Positions 46,582-56,118 of a stretch of DNA of 64,000 nucleotides are shown here, one piece after another. Source of the DNA: Clostridium gasigenes (GTDB lineage: Bacteria > Bacillota > Clostridia > Clostridiales > Clostridiaceae); NCBI RefSeq assembly GCF_900104115.1, contig NZ_FNJM01000011.1:30359-94358 (forward strand). Direction: 5' to 3'. The translations under genes were made by a program, and so were the position numbers. The notes under the pieces were generated by a model that was given only the letters and a program-made list of their open reading frames with translations, was not told the DNA's origin and did not search any database. How positions within the stretch are numbered: the stretch's first letter is position 1; each line of letters opens with the position of its first letter.

Positions 46582-48591
46582 TTGATGGTTCGTTTCAATA
46601 TAAAATTAAAGGGAGACTTAAACAACGATATGGATAATAATATAAAGAAAAACATTAAAAATAAAATTAGTATAGCATCGATTTTAGTAGCATTAGGTAT
46701 TGTTTACGGAGATATTGGAACTTCTCCACTTTATGTTATGAAAGCAATACTAGGAACAAGTGGTGGATATATATCTAAAGAACTTATTTTAGGTGGCGTA
46801 TCTCTTGTGTTTTGGACATTAACACTTCAAACAACAATAAAGTATGTAATACTAACTCTTCAAGCTGATAATAATGGAGAAGGAGGAATATTCTCCTTAT
46901 ATACTCTTGTAAGAAAACAGGCAAAATGGTTAATTGTGCCTGCTGTTATTGGGGGAGCTGCATTGCTTGCAGATGGAATGATTACACCACCAATGACCGT
47001 AACATCAGCTATAGAAGGTTTATCTATAGTTTTTCCACTTAATACAAGTAGTATAGTTATAATTGTATTAAGTATAATAACTGTATTATTTTTACTCCAA
47101 AGGTTTGGGACATTAGTAATAGGACGAATGTTTGGGCCAATGATGTTTATATGGTTTTCAATGTTAGCAATTTTAGGATTTAGCCAAATTATTAAATATC
47201 CTCAAATAGTTCAAGCGTTTAATCCATATTATGGAATTAGTCTTTTGATAAGTAATCCTAAAGGTGTTTACATAATAGGAGCAGTATTTCTTTGTACTAC
47301 AGGGGCAGAAGCTCTTTATTCAGATCTTGGCCATTGTGGTAGGGAAAATATTCATTATACATGGATATTTGTAAAAATATGTTTAGTTATGAACTATCTA
47401 GGTCAAGGTGCTTACCTTATGTTAAGACAAGGAATGGTGATTCAAGAAAATCCATTCTTCTTAATTATGCCAAGTTGGTTTATTATACCAGGGACAATTA
47501 TAGCTACTTTTGCAGCCGTAATTGCCAGCCAAGCACTTATATCGGGATCATTTACATTGGTTGCAGAAGCTATTAAATTAAATCTTTTCCCGAAATTGCA
47601 ATTTAGATATCCAAATGATGAAAAAGGTCAAATTTATATACCAGCAGTAAATTTTACACTTTATATTGGCTGTGTATTGCTAGTACTTCATTTTAAAAAA
47701 TCAGAACATATGGAAGCAGCATATGGATTATCAATTACAATAACAATGCTTATGACAACTATTTTATTAACTCAATATTTAAAATATAATAAGAAAAAAA
47801 GAGTTATGGGAAATATAGTTTTTAGTATATTTATGGTATTGGAATTAAGTTTCTTATATGGTAACTTATTTAAATTTTTAAATGGCGGATACATAACAGT
47901 TTTAATTGCAGGGGCAATTATGTTTATTATGTATATTTGGATTTACGGTTCAATTATAAAGCGAAGGCTTAATGAATATGTTGATTTATCAGATTATCAT
48001 TATCAATTTAAGGAAATAAAGGAAGATAAAGAACTTCCTCTTTACTCTACTAATCTTGTATATTTAACACAATCACCTAATTATAATAAAATTGAAAATA
48101 AGATAGCTTTTTCTATATTTAATAAGCAACCTAAACGTGCTAAGTATTATTGGTTTATAAATGTTAACGTGACAGATGAGCCATATACAACAAATTATAG
48201 AGTTAAAACTATTATTCCAAATGAAACTTTTAGCATTCAATTTAATCTTGGATTCCGTGTTGATCAAAGAATTAATGTGTTCTTACGTCAAATTATTAAG
48301 GAACTTGTTTCTAGTGGTGAATTAAAATCTACTGCGAAGGAATACATGATTAATAATAGTGAAACATGTTCAGTTGGAGATTTTAAATTTGTATTATTAG
48401 AAGAAATACTTTCTAATGAAAGTCAAATTTCAGCTTGGGATAGTTTTATTATTAGCTCAAAATTAGCAATTAAGAAATTAACTGTTTCACCAGCAAAATG
48501 GTTTGGAATAGATACAAGCAATGTTGAGATAGAAAAAGTTCCTGTTGTTATAGGTAATAGAGAAACTTTAAAACTAACAAGAATAAGTTAG
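46582..48591 (+). CDS. kup: KUP-family potassium uptake protein
   Basis: Up to 669 residues. The hallmark 'ALGIVYGDIGTSPLYVMKAIL' is followed by about twelve membrane segments (to about 450) and a cytosolic C-terminal domain of about 200 residues. Other typical segments are 'ADNNGEGGIFSLYTLVRK', 'LLADGMITPPMTVTSAIEGL' and 'GAEALYSDLGHCG'. It imports potassium with protons. The start is uncertain: TTG 46582 and ATG 46585 follow AGGA at 9-12 bases, while ATG 46630 follows AAGGGAGA at 14 bases and would remove 16 residues that are not part of the fold. Confidence 0.93.
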   Translation: MMVRFNIKLKGDLNNDMDNNIKKNIKNKISIASILVALGIVYGDIGTSPLYVMKAILGTSGGYISKELILGGVSLVFWTLTLQTTIKYVILTLQADNNGEGGIFSLYTLVRKQAKWLIVPAVIGGAALLADGMITPPMTVTSAIEGLSIVFPLNTSSIVIIVLSIITVLFLLQRFGTLVIGRMFGPMMFIWFSMLAILGFSQIIKYPQIVQAFNPYYGISLLISNPKGVYIIGAVFLCTTGAEALYSDLGHCGRENIHYTWIFVKICLVMNYLGQGAYLMLRQGMVIQENPFFLIMPSWFIIPGTIIATFAAVIASQALISGSFTLVAEAIKLNLFPKLQFRYPNDEKGQIYIPAVNFTLYIGCVLLVLHFKKSEHMEAAYGLSITITMLMTTILLTQYLKYNKKKRVMGNIVFSIFMVLELSFLYGNLFKFLNGGYITVLIAGAIMFIMYIWIYGSIIKRRLNEYVDLSDYHYQFKEIKEDKELPLYSTNLVYLTQSPNYNKIENKIAFSIFNKQPKRAKYYWFINVNVTDEPYTTNYRVKTIIPNETFSIQFNLGFRVDQRINVFLRQIIKELVSSGELKSTAKEYMINNSETCSVGDFKFVLLEEILSNESQISAWDSFIISSKLAIKKLTVSPAKWFGIDTSNVEIEKVPVVIGNRETLKLTRIS

Positions 48592-48676
48592 GCATAGTAA
48601 AATCTTTTAATAGTGAGTATATGGAAAAATCAGTATACAGGACTTATTATTGTCTATAATAATATAATTAATTAAA

Positions 48677-48714
48677 GATTTAGAGGCACTAAAATTTAGT
48701 GCCTCTAAATTTTA
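48677..48714 (+). terminator. Terminator of the KUP gene
   Basis: ATTTAGAGGCACTAAA and TTTAGTGCCTCTAAAT are perfectly inverted, with TTTTAT following. Confidence 0.85.
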
Positions 48715-48825
48715 TAAAAAAAATTAACGTAGGGAACTAATGCGAATCATAATTATTGATAAAATTTTGAAAATATATTTTCCATTTAGGCTATATTTAA
48801 AAATAGTGTTGATAGTATAGCAAAT

Positions 48826-48855
48826 ATTAAGGGAAGTAATTTGGCTTCCCTTAAT
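48826..48855. repeat. Orphan hairpin in a gene-free stretch
   Basis: ATTAAGGGAAG (48826-48836) and CTTCCCTTAAT (48845-48855) pair perfectly around eight bases, with no T-run and no gene just upstream. The 48715-49016 gap contains nothing else recognisable; a small RNA ending here is possible. Confidence 0.5.
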
Positions 48856-49016
48856 AAACACGTTAAAAAATTGTTGTGATAATTATGTACACTAAAATAT
48901 ACAAGAATAAATAACTTATTTTGAGTATAAATACAATTAATCATGTATATGATATATATTGGAAATGTTAATTTGATTTACCAAAAAAACATACAACTTT
49001 AAGGGTGGCGTTATTA

Positions 49017-49223
49017 ATGGAACAAATTAAAAGTGAAATCAAAAGTGAAATTAGAAAGCGCAACAAGGAAAAATCTCTTTGGGAAAAAGATACTAGATCG
49101 TGGAATAGTGGAATGAAAATTGAAGAGTTAAATAATAAAATTAATGAATTAGAAAATCAATTGTTTGAAATTGAATATCAAGAGTTAGAAGAGCAAGAAA
49201 GACAACAAGGATTACAGGGATAA
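49017..49223 (+). CDS. Small charged coiled-coil protein
   Basis: The 68-residue protein starts at ATG 49017, eight bases after AAGGGTGG (49001-49008). It is made of lysine/glutamate-rich helices ('KIEELNNKINELENQLFEIEY' at about 33-53 looks like a coiled coil) and ends in a glutamine-rich tail. No known family or motif is recognised. It has its own terminator directly after the stop, so it is probably expressed alone. Confidence 0.65.
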   Translation: MEQIKSEIKSEIRKRNKEKSLWEKDTRSWNSGMKIEELNNKINELENQLFEIEYQELEEQERQQGLQG

Positions 49224-49238
49224 AAAATATATAGTGTT

Positions 49239-49275
49239 AAATAGAAAATGAAATAACAATTCATTTTCTATTTTT
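49239..49275 (+). terminator. Terminator of the small coiled-coil gene
   Basis: AAATAGAAAATGAA (49239-49252) pairs with TTCATTTTCTATTT (49260-49273), with further Ts. Confidence 0.8.
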
Positions 49276-49377
49276 AATTTAAGGGATTTTTAAGCTAGTC
49301 TCTTCTGAGTTCAAATTTTTTTGTTATGAATAATATGGTATAATATACATAATTATAAAACTAGGGGGATAAGCTTT

Positions 49378-50034
49378 ATGATAATAAATAATCATTTCGA
49401 TAAGAAATATATTGAATTAACAGAAGATAAAATTATATTTTACAGATTTTTTGGTAAGAGAACTCTTGAATTAAAGAAAATTAGAGCAGCGTATATGGAT
49501 GATAATTATATTATAAGAATATTATATGGAAAAACGGTTAGACAATATGAGGTTGCAAATATAAAAGAACGGGATAAAAATTTATTAAGAGAATTAATTG
49601 AAACATTAAATAAAGATGAAAAATTAGTTTTTTCAAGTGGTCAATATTATCAAACCTGGGGATGGGTATTGTACGCGATGTTACCTATTAGTAATTTAAT
49701 AGATGGCGGGTCCAAAGGCGATTATATGTTTTATACATGCATCCTAATATTTGCTGTGACTATGATAATAATTGCAAAATATCATAAAATATTCATTTAT
49801 GATTCTATTAATAATTCAATTATATTAGAGCGAAATTCTAAAAAAGTTAAAGAGTATTTTCCTAATGAAAGTAAGTATAAATTTGAATATAATACATCAG
49901 GGGATAGATATGTTTTCAAAGCTAATAAAAGTAAGGCTGTAATGATACCGACTAATATTATATATCCAGCGTACTATAGACAGAAGTTAAGAAAATTATG
50001 TAATATTAGTAACAATATGGAAGCAAAAATATAG
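49378..50034 (+). CDS. Unknown membrane protein, paralogue 1 of 3
   Basis: The 218-residue protein has an N-terminal beta-rich domain of about 85 residues ('YIELTEDKIIFYRFFGKRTLELKKIRAAY', of which the central part suggests a bacterial PH-like fold), two membrane segments (about 99-113 and 122-140) and a C-terminal beta-rich domain. The second half of the protein may be another PH-like unit. The function is unknown. An extended -10 (TGGTATAAT, about 49335) and AGGGGG precede it. Two close paralogues follow in tandem. The first 80 residues are almost identical among the three, while the membrane part varies. Confidence 0.75.
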   Translation: MIINNHFDKKYIELTEDKIIFYRFFGKRTLELKKIRAAYMDDNYIIRILYGKTVRQYEVANIKERDKNLLRELIETLNKDEKLVFSSGQYYQTWGWVLYAMLPISNLIDGGSKGDYMFYTCILIFAVTMIIIAKYHKIFIYDSINNSIILERNSKKVKEYFPNESKYKFEYNTSGDRYVFKANKSKAVMIPTNIIYPAYYRQKLRKLCNISNNMEAKI

Positions 50035-50163
50035 AAGATTTAGGTTTATTTAAAATGTAAATAAGTATGGGGAAAATGATAAAAAGTTAAATCAACGAAA
50101 CCGAGTAATAACAGGAGTTATTGGGTTTCTGTAATTACTCGGAAGAGTAGGAGGATAAATTTT
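50032..50163 (+). repeat. Intergenic repeat copy 1 with alternative hairpins
   Basis: This 132-base spacer is closely repeated at 50837-50967. It can form GAAACC/GGTTTC (50097-50102/50124-50129) with AATAAC/GTTATT inside, or instead CCGAGTAAT/ATTACTCGG (50101-50109/50134-50142). The two structures exclude each other, and the AGGAGG ribosome site follows at 50149. Confidence 0.7.
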
Positions 50164-50826
50164 ATGGTAATAAGCTTTATGATAATAAATAATTATTTCG
50201 ATAAGAAATATATTGAATTAACAGAGGACAAACTTATATTTTACAGATTCTTTGGTAATCAAACTCTTGAATTAAAAAAAATTAGAGGTGCTTATATGGA
50301 TGATAAGTATAATATAAAAATATTATATGGAAAAAAGGTTAAATCATATCGGGTTGTAAATATAAGCGAAGGGGATAAACCTTTATTAAAAGTGTTAATT
50401 GAAATATTAAATAATGATAAAACAGTATTTTTTTCAGAAAATAAAAATTTATCACCATGGATATTCGGATGCTATATAGTGCCTATGACTATTAATAATT
50501 TAATGGATTTTAAATCAATATATAGTTGTATATTTTGGATAATAATTGCAATAGGAATGATAATAAGCATTTATGATGCCACTTATTATAGTAATAATAT
50601 ATTCATTTATAATAATAATTTAATTATAGTAGAAAATAGATTGGGAAAAAATAAGGAGTATTACCCCAATAAGGATAAATATAAATTCGAATATAATATA
50701 TCGAATTATACATATAGTTTCAAACCTTCTAAAAATAAGACTATAGTAATACCGTCTAATATTACTTATCCTGTATATTATAAAGAGAAACTAGTGGAAT
50801 TATATAATATTAGTAACAATATGTAA
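50164..50826 (+). CDS. Unknown membrane protein, paralogue 2 of 3
   Basis: The 220-residue paralogue of the preceding gene has the same PH-like/two-membrane-segment/beta layout, but it is more diverged in the middle and the C-terminal half. The start ATG 50164 is nine bases after AGGAGG (50149-50154). Five extra codons precede the point where the other copies start, because the 5' end contains both the copy-3 style start and the AAGCTTTATG seen before copy 1. This looks like a recombination junction between copies. Confidence 0.75.
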   Translation: MVISFMIINNYFDKKYIELTEDKLIFYRFFGNQTLELKKIRGAYMDDKYNIKILYGKKVKSYRVVNISEGDKPLLKVLIEILNNDKTVFFSENKNLSPWIFGCYIVPMTINNLMDFKSIYSCIFWIIIAIGMIISIYDATYYSNNIFIYNNNLIIVENRLGKNKEYYPNKDKYKFEYNISNYTYSFKPSKNKTIVIPSNITYPVYYKEKLVELYNISNNM

Positions 50827-50836
50827 GCTAAAATAC

Positions 50837-50967
50837 AGAAGATTTAGGTTTCTTTAAAATGTAAACAACTATGGGGAAAATGATAAAAAGTTAAATCAAT
50901 GAAACAGAGTAATAACAGGTGGTAATGAGTTTCTGTAATTACTAGGAAGAGTAGGAGGATAAAATTT
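50837..50967 (+). repeat. Intergenic repeat copy 2
   Basis: It is a near-copy of 50032-50163. The GAAAC/GTTTC and AGTAAT/ATTACT pairings are kept, but the extended stems of copy 1 are partly eroded. Confidence 0.7.
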
Positions 50968-51738
50968 ATGGTAATAAATAATCATTTCGATAAGAAATAT
51001 ATTGAATTAACAGAGGACAAACTTATATTTTACAGATTCTTTGGTAAGAGAAATCTTGAATTAAAGAAAATTAGAGCAGCCTATATGGATGATAATTATA
51101 TTATAAGAATATTATATGGAAAAAAGGTTAAACAATATTACATTTCTAATATAAAAGAAGGCGATAAACCTTCATTAGGAGAATTAATTGAAACATTAAA
51201 TAAAGATGAGAAATTAGTTTTTTCAAGTGGTCAATATTATCCACCGTGGATATGGGTATTTTATATGGTTTTACCTATTGAGAATTTAATAGAAGGTGGG
51301 TCAATATTCCATTATATATTTTGGATATTTTTATTAATAGTGTGGATAACTTTACTGATATTTGGAATATATAACAAGGTATTTATTTATGATTATAGTA
51401 ATAGTTCAATTAGATTAGAATGGAATTCTAAAAGAATCAAAGAGTATTTTCCTAATGGCGGTAATTATAAACTTGAATATAATGCAGTAGATTATAGATA
51501 TGTTTTCAGAGCTGCTAAAAGGATGTCTATAATAATACCAATTAATATTATGTATCCAGTATACTATGGAGAGAAGTTAATTGAATTATATAATATTAGT
51601 AACAATATAGAAAAGAAAATTGAGGATGATTTTACTATCAAAAAAAACATTAATGAAAGTAGTGCTATAATGGTATATGGAAAGAGAAAATGGATAACTA
51701 ATAATACTAAATCAGTAGATGATGAAGATATTAACTAA
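50968..51738 (+). CDS. Unknown membrane protein, paralogue 3 of 3, with C-terminal extension
   Basis: The 256-residue third paralogue is closest to copy 1 in its first 110 residues. Two membrane segments lie at about 90-140. It has an extra charged tail of about 40 residues ('KIEDDFTIKKNINESSAIMV' region), absent from the other two. AGGAGG precedes it. The tandem arrangement with diversified membrane and C-terminal parts suggests adaptive diversification, as in immunity or receptor families, but no function is known. Confidence 0.75.
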   Translation: MVINNHFDKKYIELTEDKLIFYRFFGKRNLELKKIRAAYMDDNYIIRILYGKKVKQYYISNIKEGDKPSLGELIETLNKDEKLVFSSGQYYPPWIWVFYMVLPIENLIEGGSIFHYIFWIFLLIVWITLLIFGIYNKVFIYDYSNSSIRLEWNSKRIKEYFPNGGNYKLEYNAVDYRYVFRAAKRMSIIIPINIMYPVYYGEKLIELYNISNNIEKKIEDDFTIKKNINESSAIMVYGKRKWITNNTKSVDDEDIN

Positions 51739-51767
51739 TGTAAAAATAAATAAGAAGGTGTGTTTAA

Positions 51768-52931
51768 ATGGAAGATTTAAAAAAGGTAATTAATGAAATT
51801 ATAAAAGAAGATATTATAAAGATAGTTCTTAGCAATAAAATGAATAAAGATGTTACATATAATAAAATAACCTTTGTACTTAAAGAAAATAAGGAAAAAG
51901 AATATTATCAAGTTGAAAAATATACTGAGAAGCAGGTTTTTCATGAAAATATAGATATAGATAAATTAGAAGAAAAAGTTTTAGAATATGTATGCGGAAA
52001 TTATAAGCAGGTTTCGGCTTGGTCAAAGAGCGATACATTTGAAGTTAAAATATCTAAAAAAGGTAAACTTCTTTTAAGTAAGAAAAAAGAAGATAATATA
52101 AAACTTGTTAATAAAGAACATAATAAAGAAAAAAATTATATGCTTAGAGAGGGTACTATAATACAACCTCTTATAGATTTAGGTGTTTTTACAAAGGAAG
52201 GAAAAATAATTAATTCAAAATATGATAAGTATAAGCAAATAAATAGATTTGTAGAAATGATTGACGATGAAGTTAAAAAAAGTGGTTTAGAAGAACTTAC
52301 AATATTAGATTTTGGCTGTGGAAAGTCTTATTTAACATTTGTTCTATATTATTATTTTGTAGAAATTAAAAAACTTAAGGTTAAAATGATAGGGCTTGAT
52401 CTTAAAGAAGACGTAATTAAAAAATGTAATGATATAGCAAAACGTTATAAGTATGAAAATTTACATTTTGAACTTGGAGATATAAATGGATTTAAATATA
52501 ATAACAATGTTGACATGGTAATTACATTACATGCCTGTGATACAGCTACAGATTATGCTTTATATAATGCTATAAAATGGAATAGTAAAATGATTTTCTC
52601 TGTGCCATGTTGCCAACATGAATTTAATAAGCAAATAGAAACAGAGTCATTATCTATATTAACTAAATATGGAATAGTGAAAGAAAGAATTGCAGCACTT
52701 ATGACAGATACAGTTAGAGCTAACCTTTTAGAAAGCATGGGATATAAAACTCAGCTTCTAGAATTTATAGATATAGCACATTCACCTAAAAACCTATTAA
52801 TTAGGGCATCAAAAGATAATATATCTAAAGAACAAAAGAAAAAATCATTAGAAGAAGTTAATAATTTAATGAATCAATTTAATTTAAAACCAACACTATT
52901 TAAATTATTAAAAGAAGATAACTTAATATAA
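51768..52931 (+). CDS. Class I SAM-dependent methyltransferase
   Basis: The 387-residue protein has an N-terminal domain of about 150 residues of unknown type and a Rossmann methyltransferase domain (about 165-330). SAM motif I is 'ILDFGCGKSYLTFVLYYYF', the acidic end of strand 2 is 'MIGLDLKEDV', and a motif 'VITLHACDTATDYAL' followed by 'FSVPCCQHE' is characteristic of the Methyltransf_32-like family. The substrate, perhaps RNA or protein, is not known. It has GAAGGTG upstream and a terminator after the stop. Confidence 0.8.
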   Translation: MEDLKKVINEIIKEDIIKIVLSNKMNKDVTYNKITFVLKENKEKEYYQVEKYTEKQVFHENIDIDKLEEKVLEYVCGNYKQVSAWSKSDTFEVKISKKGKLLLSKKKEDNIKLVNKEHNKEKNYMLREGTIIQPLIDLGVFTKEGKIINSKYDKYKQINRFVEMIDDEVKKSGLEELTILDFGCGKSYLTFVLYYYFVEIKKLKVKMIGLDLKEDVIKKCNDIAKRYKYENLHFELGDINGFKYNNNVDMVITLHACDTATDYALYNAIKWNSKMIFSVPCCQHEFNKQIETESLSILTKYGIVKERIAALMTDTVRANLLESMGYKTQLLEFIDIAHSPKNLLIRASKDNISKEQKKKSLEEVNNLMNQFNLKPTLFKLLKEDNLI

Positions 52932-52939
52932 GGTATTTT

Positions 52940-52985
52940 AATAAGCAAGAAATTTACTAAGGTAGATATTTTGCTTATTTTTTAT
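52940..52985 (+). terminator. Terminator of the methyltransferase gene
   Basis: AATAAGCAA pairs with TTGCTTATT (52971-52979), followed by six Ts. Confidence 0.75.
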
Positions 52986-53097
52986 ATCTATAAATTTTAT
53001 AAAAAACATTAGTATAAGTTTTAAATAGTACTCTAGCTACATAGTATAGATAGAGTACTAGCTACTAAGAAAAGTTATGAGGAAGGAATAAAATAGT

Positions 53098-54480
53098 ATG
53101 AAAGAAATTAAACCTAATAAAGTTGTTGGAGATATTATAATTGTAATTTGTGTTTTAATACTTGTATATGTGGGGGGATCAATATATTTTATAAAGCATT
53201 TCAATTTTGGAACTATAATAAATGGTGTTAATGTTTCTGGGAAAACTATTAACAAAGCAAGTGAAAAAATAGCTAATGAAATTAATAGGTATAAATTAGA
53301 GTTAAAAGAACGAGGAGGTGTTACGGAAGAAATTTTAGTAAATGATATTGATTTAAAATACAATTCAGATAGTACAATTCAACATATAAAAGAAAAACAG
53401 AATGAATTTGAATGGATGTTTGGACTTGTTACTAAAGCTTATTATAAGCTTCCTGAAATAAGTTTGTATGATGAAGAATTATTACGAGAGAAGTTATTAA
53501 ATCTTTCTTGTATTAATGGTGAAAATATAGTTGACCCTAAAAGTGTAAGCTTTAAATATGGAGATGGGGCATATACAATGATAGATGAAGTTTATGGAAA
53601 CAAAATTAATGAAGAAGTTTTATATAAGAATGTAGAAAATGCAATTACTTATGGGGAAATAATCCTTGATTTAGAAGCAATAAATTGCTATGAAAACCCT
53701 AAATATATTTCTAGTTCAAAAGAAGCCATAAAAGCTAAAGAGATACTTGATAAATATAACTCATCAGAAATTATATACACATTTAATGAAGAAGAGGACA
53801 TTGTAGATAGTTCTACAATAAATAATTGGATTAATATTAATGAAGATTTAGATGTAATGATTGATGAAAAAAAGGTAAAGGAGTATGTAGGTACATTAGC
53901 TACTAAATATAATACAGTTGGTAAAACTAGAGATTTTAAGACTTCTTATGGAAATGAAATACAAGTACACGGGGGCTATTACGGATGGAAGATTAATACA
54001 CCAGCCGAAGTTGAAGCCTTAATTGAAAATATAAGAAATGGAGAAGAAATAACTAAAGAACCATTATATTTACAAAGTGCAGTATCTAAGGGCGACAATG
54101 ATATAGGAGATACCTATGTAGAAATTAGTATAAATAGGCAATATTTATGGTTTTATAAAAATGGCAAAATTGTTGCTGAAGGAGATATTGTTACAGGCGA
54201 TATAAGTAAAGGATTTAAAACGAGCTTGGGTACTTATATGTTGAATTATAAACAAAAAAATGCAACTTTAGAAGGTGAAAATTATAGCTCTAAAGTTAAG
54301 TATTGGATGCCTTTTAATGGCAATATTGGTATTCATGATGCAAGTTGGAGATATTCCTTTGGAGGTAATATATATAAGGAAAGTGGAACTCATGGATGTG
54401 TAAATGCTCCAGAATATTTAGCAAAAAAGATATTTGAAAATATTGAGGATGGAATACCTATTATTTGCTATTATGAGTAA
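53098..54480 (+). CDS. L,D-transpeptidase (YkuD domain) with peptidoglycan-binding-4 domains
   Basis: The 460-residue protein is anchored by one N-terminal membrane segment (about 12-38). The external part has two repeats resembling the PG_binding_4 domain (about 75-190 and 215-320), then a YkuD catalytic domain (about 340-460). The active-site motif is 'IHDASW...GTHGCVNAP', with Thr in place of the usual Ser before the conserved His-Gly-Cys. Such enzymes make 3-3 cross-links in peptidoglycan or attach proteins to it. It is monocistronic with a strong terminator. Confidence 0.92.
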   Translation: MKEIKPNKVVGDIIIVICVLILVYVGGSIYFIKHFNFGTIINGVNVSGKTINKASEKIANEINRYKLELKERGGVTEEILVNDIDLKYNSDSTIQHIKEKQNEFEWMFGLVTKAYYKLPEISLYDEELLREKLLNLSCINGENIVDPKSVSFKYGDGAYTMIDEVYGNKINEEVLYKNVENAITYGEIILDLEAINCYENPKYISSSKEAIKAKEILDKYNSSEIIYTFNEEEDIVDSSTINNWININEDLDVMIDEKKVKEYVGTLATKYNTVGKTRDFKTSYGNEIQVHGGYYGWKINTPAEVEALIENIRNGEEITKEPLYLQSAVSKGDNDIGDTYVEISINRQYLWFYKNGKIVAEGDIVTGDISKGFKTSLGTYMLNYKQKNATLEGENYSSKVKYWMPFNGNIGIHDASWRYSFGGNIYKESGTHGCVNAPEYLAKKIFENIEDGIPIICYYE

Positions 54481-54500
54481 ATTAAAAAAGAATAAAAAAT

Positions 54501-54533
54501 AAAAGCCTTCACATTTCGGTGAAGGCTTTTATA
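54501..54533 (+). terminator. Terminator of the L,D-transpeptidase gene
   Basis: AAAAGCCTTCAC (54501-54512) pairs with GTGAAGGCTTTT (54519-54530). It may also act for the minus-strand gene to the right. Confidence 0.9.
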
Positions 54534-54570
54534 ATTCAAAATTATATTTATAAATTCAGTCTAAAAATGG

Positions 54571-54861
54571 CTAATTACCACAATCATAGCTAGCCCATTC
54601 ATCCTTCATATCTTCCTTTGGATCTCTTATAGTTATAGTGCTTTCATTACCATGGACTCTAACTGTATAACCTTTTTTATATAACATACTTCTTAATTCA
54701 CTAATTATAGGGAAGTTTAGAACTAGGCTATCTTCACTAGTAAGAGTTCCTATTTCTTTCATAATTAATTCTGATTGCTCTGTCATCTGAGATTCCTTAT
54801 TAGCATTTCTTTTTACTAATAAATCTTTAGCTTCTGGTAGTTTATCAAATAAATTTTCCAT
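54571..54861 (-). CDS. Small soluble protein of unknown function
   Basis: The 96-residue protein is mostly helical in its first half and ends in a short beta hairpin ('YTVRVHGNESTITIRDP'). GGAG (54871-54874) lies nine bases before the ATG. No cysteine motif or membrane segment is present. I do not recognise the family. It stands alone on the minus strand and is divergent from nfo. Confidence 0.7.
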   Translation of the reverse strand: MENLFDKLPEAKDLLVKRNANKESQMTEQSELIMKEIGTLTSEDSLVLNFPIISELRSMLYKKGYTVRVHGNESTITIRDPKEDMKDEWASYDCGN

Positions 54862-55111
54862 AATGTATCGCTCCTTATTTTAAAAGTTTAATATAATAAA
54901 AATTTTTAGATAATAAAAATTATTCATTGCATAACCTAATTATATTATAGTATTATTTTAATTAAATGCAAATTAATTACCTATTAAGAATTATATCAAA
55001 AATTAAGAGTTATATCAAAAAATAATAGGAATAATAAATTAAGAATACATTTAGGGTATATGAGTATATTATTTATTTTACAAGCCCTAATACAAATTGG
55101 AGGATACAATA

Positions 55112-55945
55112 ATGTTAAATATAGGATGTCATTTATCAACAACTAAGGGATTTGAAAATATGGGAAAGGAAGCACTTAAAATTGGTGCTAATACTTTTCA
55201 ATTCTTCACACGTAATCCAAGAGGTGGAAAAGCAAAGGCAATAGGTGAAAAAGATGTGGCAGCTCTTTTAGAAATAACAAAAAATAATAATTTTGCAACA
55301 TTATTAGCTCATGCACCGTATACATTAAACGGGTGCTCCGCAGATGAAAAAACTAGGGAATTTGCACTAGGAATGATGATTGATGATTTAGTGAGAATGG
55401 AATATTTACCAAATAGTTTTTATAATTTTCACCCAGGTAGTCATGTTAAACAAGGGGTTGAAGTTGGAATTAATTATATTGTAGAAATGCTTAACACTGT
55501 TATTAGACCAGAGCAAACAACAACTATATTATTAGAAACTATGGCAGGTAAAGGTACAGAGGTTGGTAGAAAATTTGAAGAAATAGCAGAAATAATTAGT
55601 AGAGTGGAACTAAAAGATCATATGGGAGTATGTCTTGATACATGTCATGTTTATGATGCAGGATATGATATAGTTAACAATTTAGATGGTGTATTAGACG
55701 AGTTTGATAGAATAATTGGGCTAGATAAATTACGTGCAATACATTTAAATGATAGTAAAAATCCATTTGAAAGTCATAAAGATAGACATGAAATAATTGG
55801 AGAAGGATTTATTGGAATTGAAGCTATTACTAGAATTATAAATCATCCTAAACTACGACATTTACCATTTTTCCTTGAAACACCAAATGAAGTTGAAGGT
55901 CATGCAGAGGAAATAAAATTGTTAAAAGGTGTTTATAAAGATTAA
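55112..55945 (+). CDS. nfo: Endonuclease IV (AP endonuclease)
   Basis: The 277-residue TIM-barrel, tri-zinc enzyme nicks DNA at abasic sites in base-excision repair. Family motifs are '[14 protein letters not shown]', 'YNFHPGSHV', '[13 protein letters not shown]', '[15 protein letters not shown]' and '[22 protein letters not shown]'. ATG 55112 is eight bases after GGAGG (55099-55103) and is preferred over an in-frame start 15 bases upstream. Confidence 0.95.
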   Translation: MLNIGCHLSTTKGFENMGKEALKIGANTFQFFTRNPRGGKAKAIGEKDVAALLEITKNNNFATLLAHAPYTLNGCSADEKTREFALGMMIDDLVRMEYLPNSFYNFHPGSHVKQGVEVGINYIVEMLNTVIRPEQTTTILLETMAGKGTEVGRKFEEIAEIISRVELKDHMGVCLDTCHVYDAGYDIVNNLDGVLDEFDRIIGLDKLRAIHLNDSKNPFESHKDRHEIIGEGFIGIEAITRIINHPKLRHLPFFLETPNEVEGHAEEIKLLKGVYKD

Positions 55946-56118
55946 TATATATAGCTGTTATAGATATTAATTTCAAAAATGAATTTAATAGTATAATAAG
56001 GGTTGAATGAGAATTATCTTTTTAAGAATATGTGTTTTTAGTTTTTCATAAATTTAGGGTATAATAGAAATAGTTATATTACAGTAAATTTAATATATTA
56101 AAAATGGAGTGTGAAATT

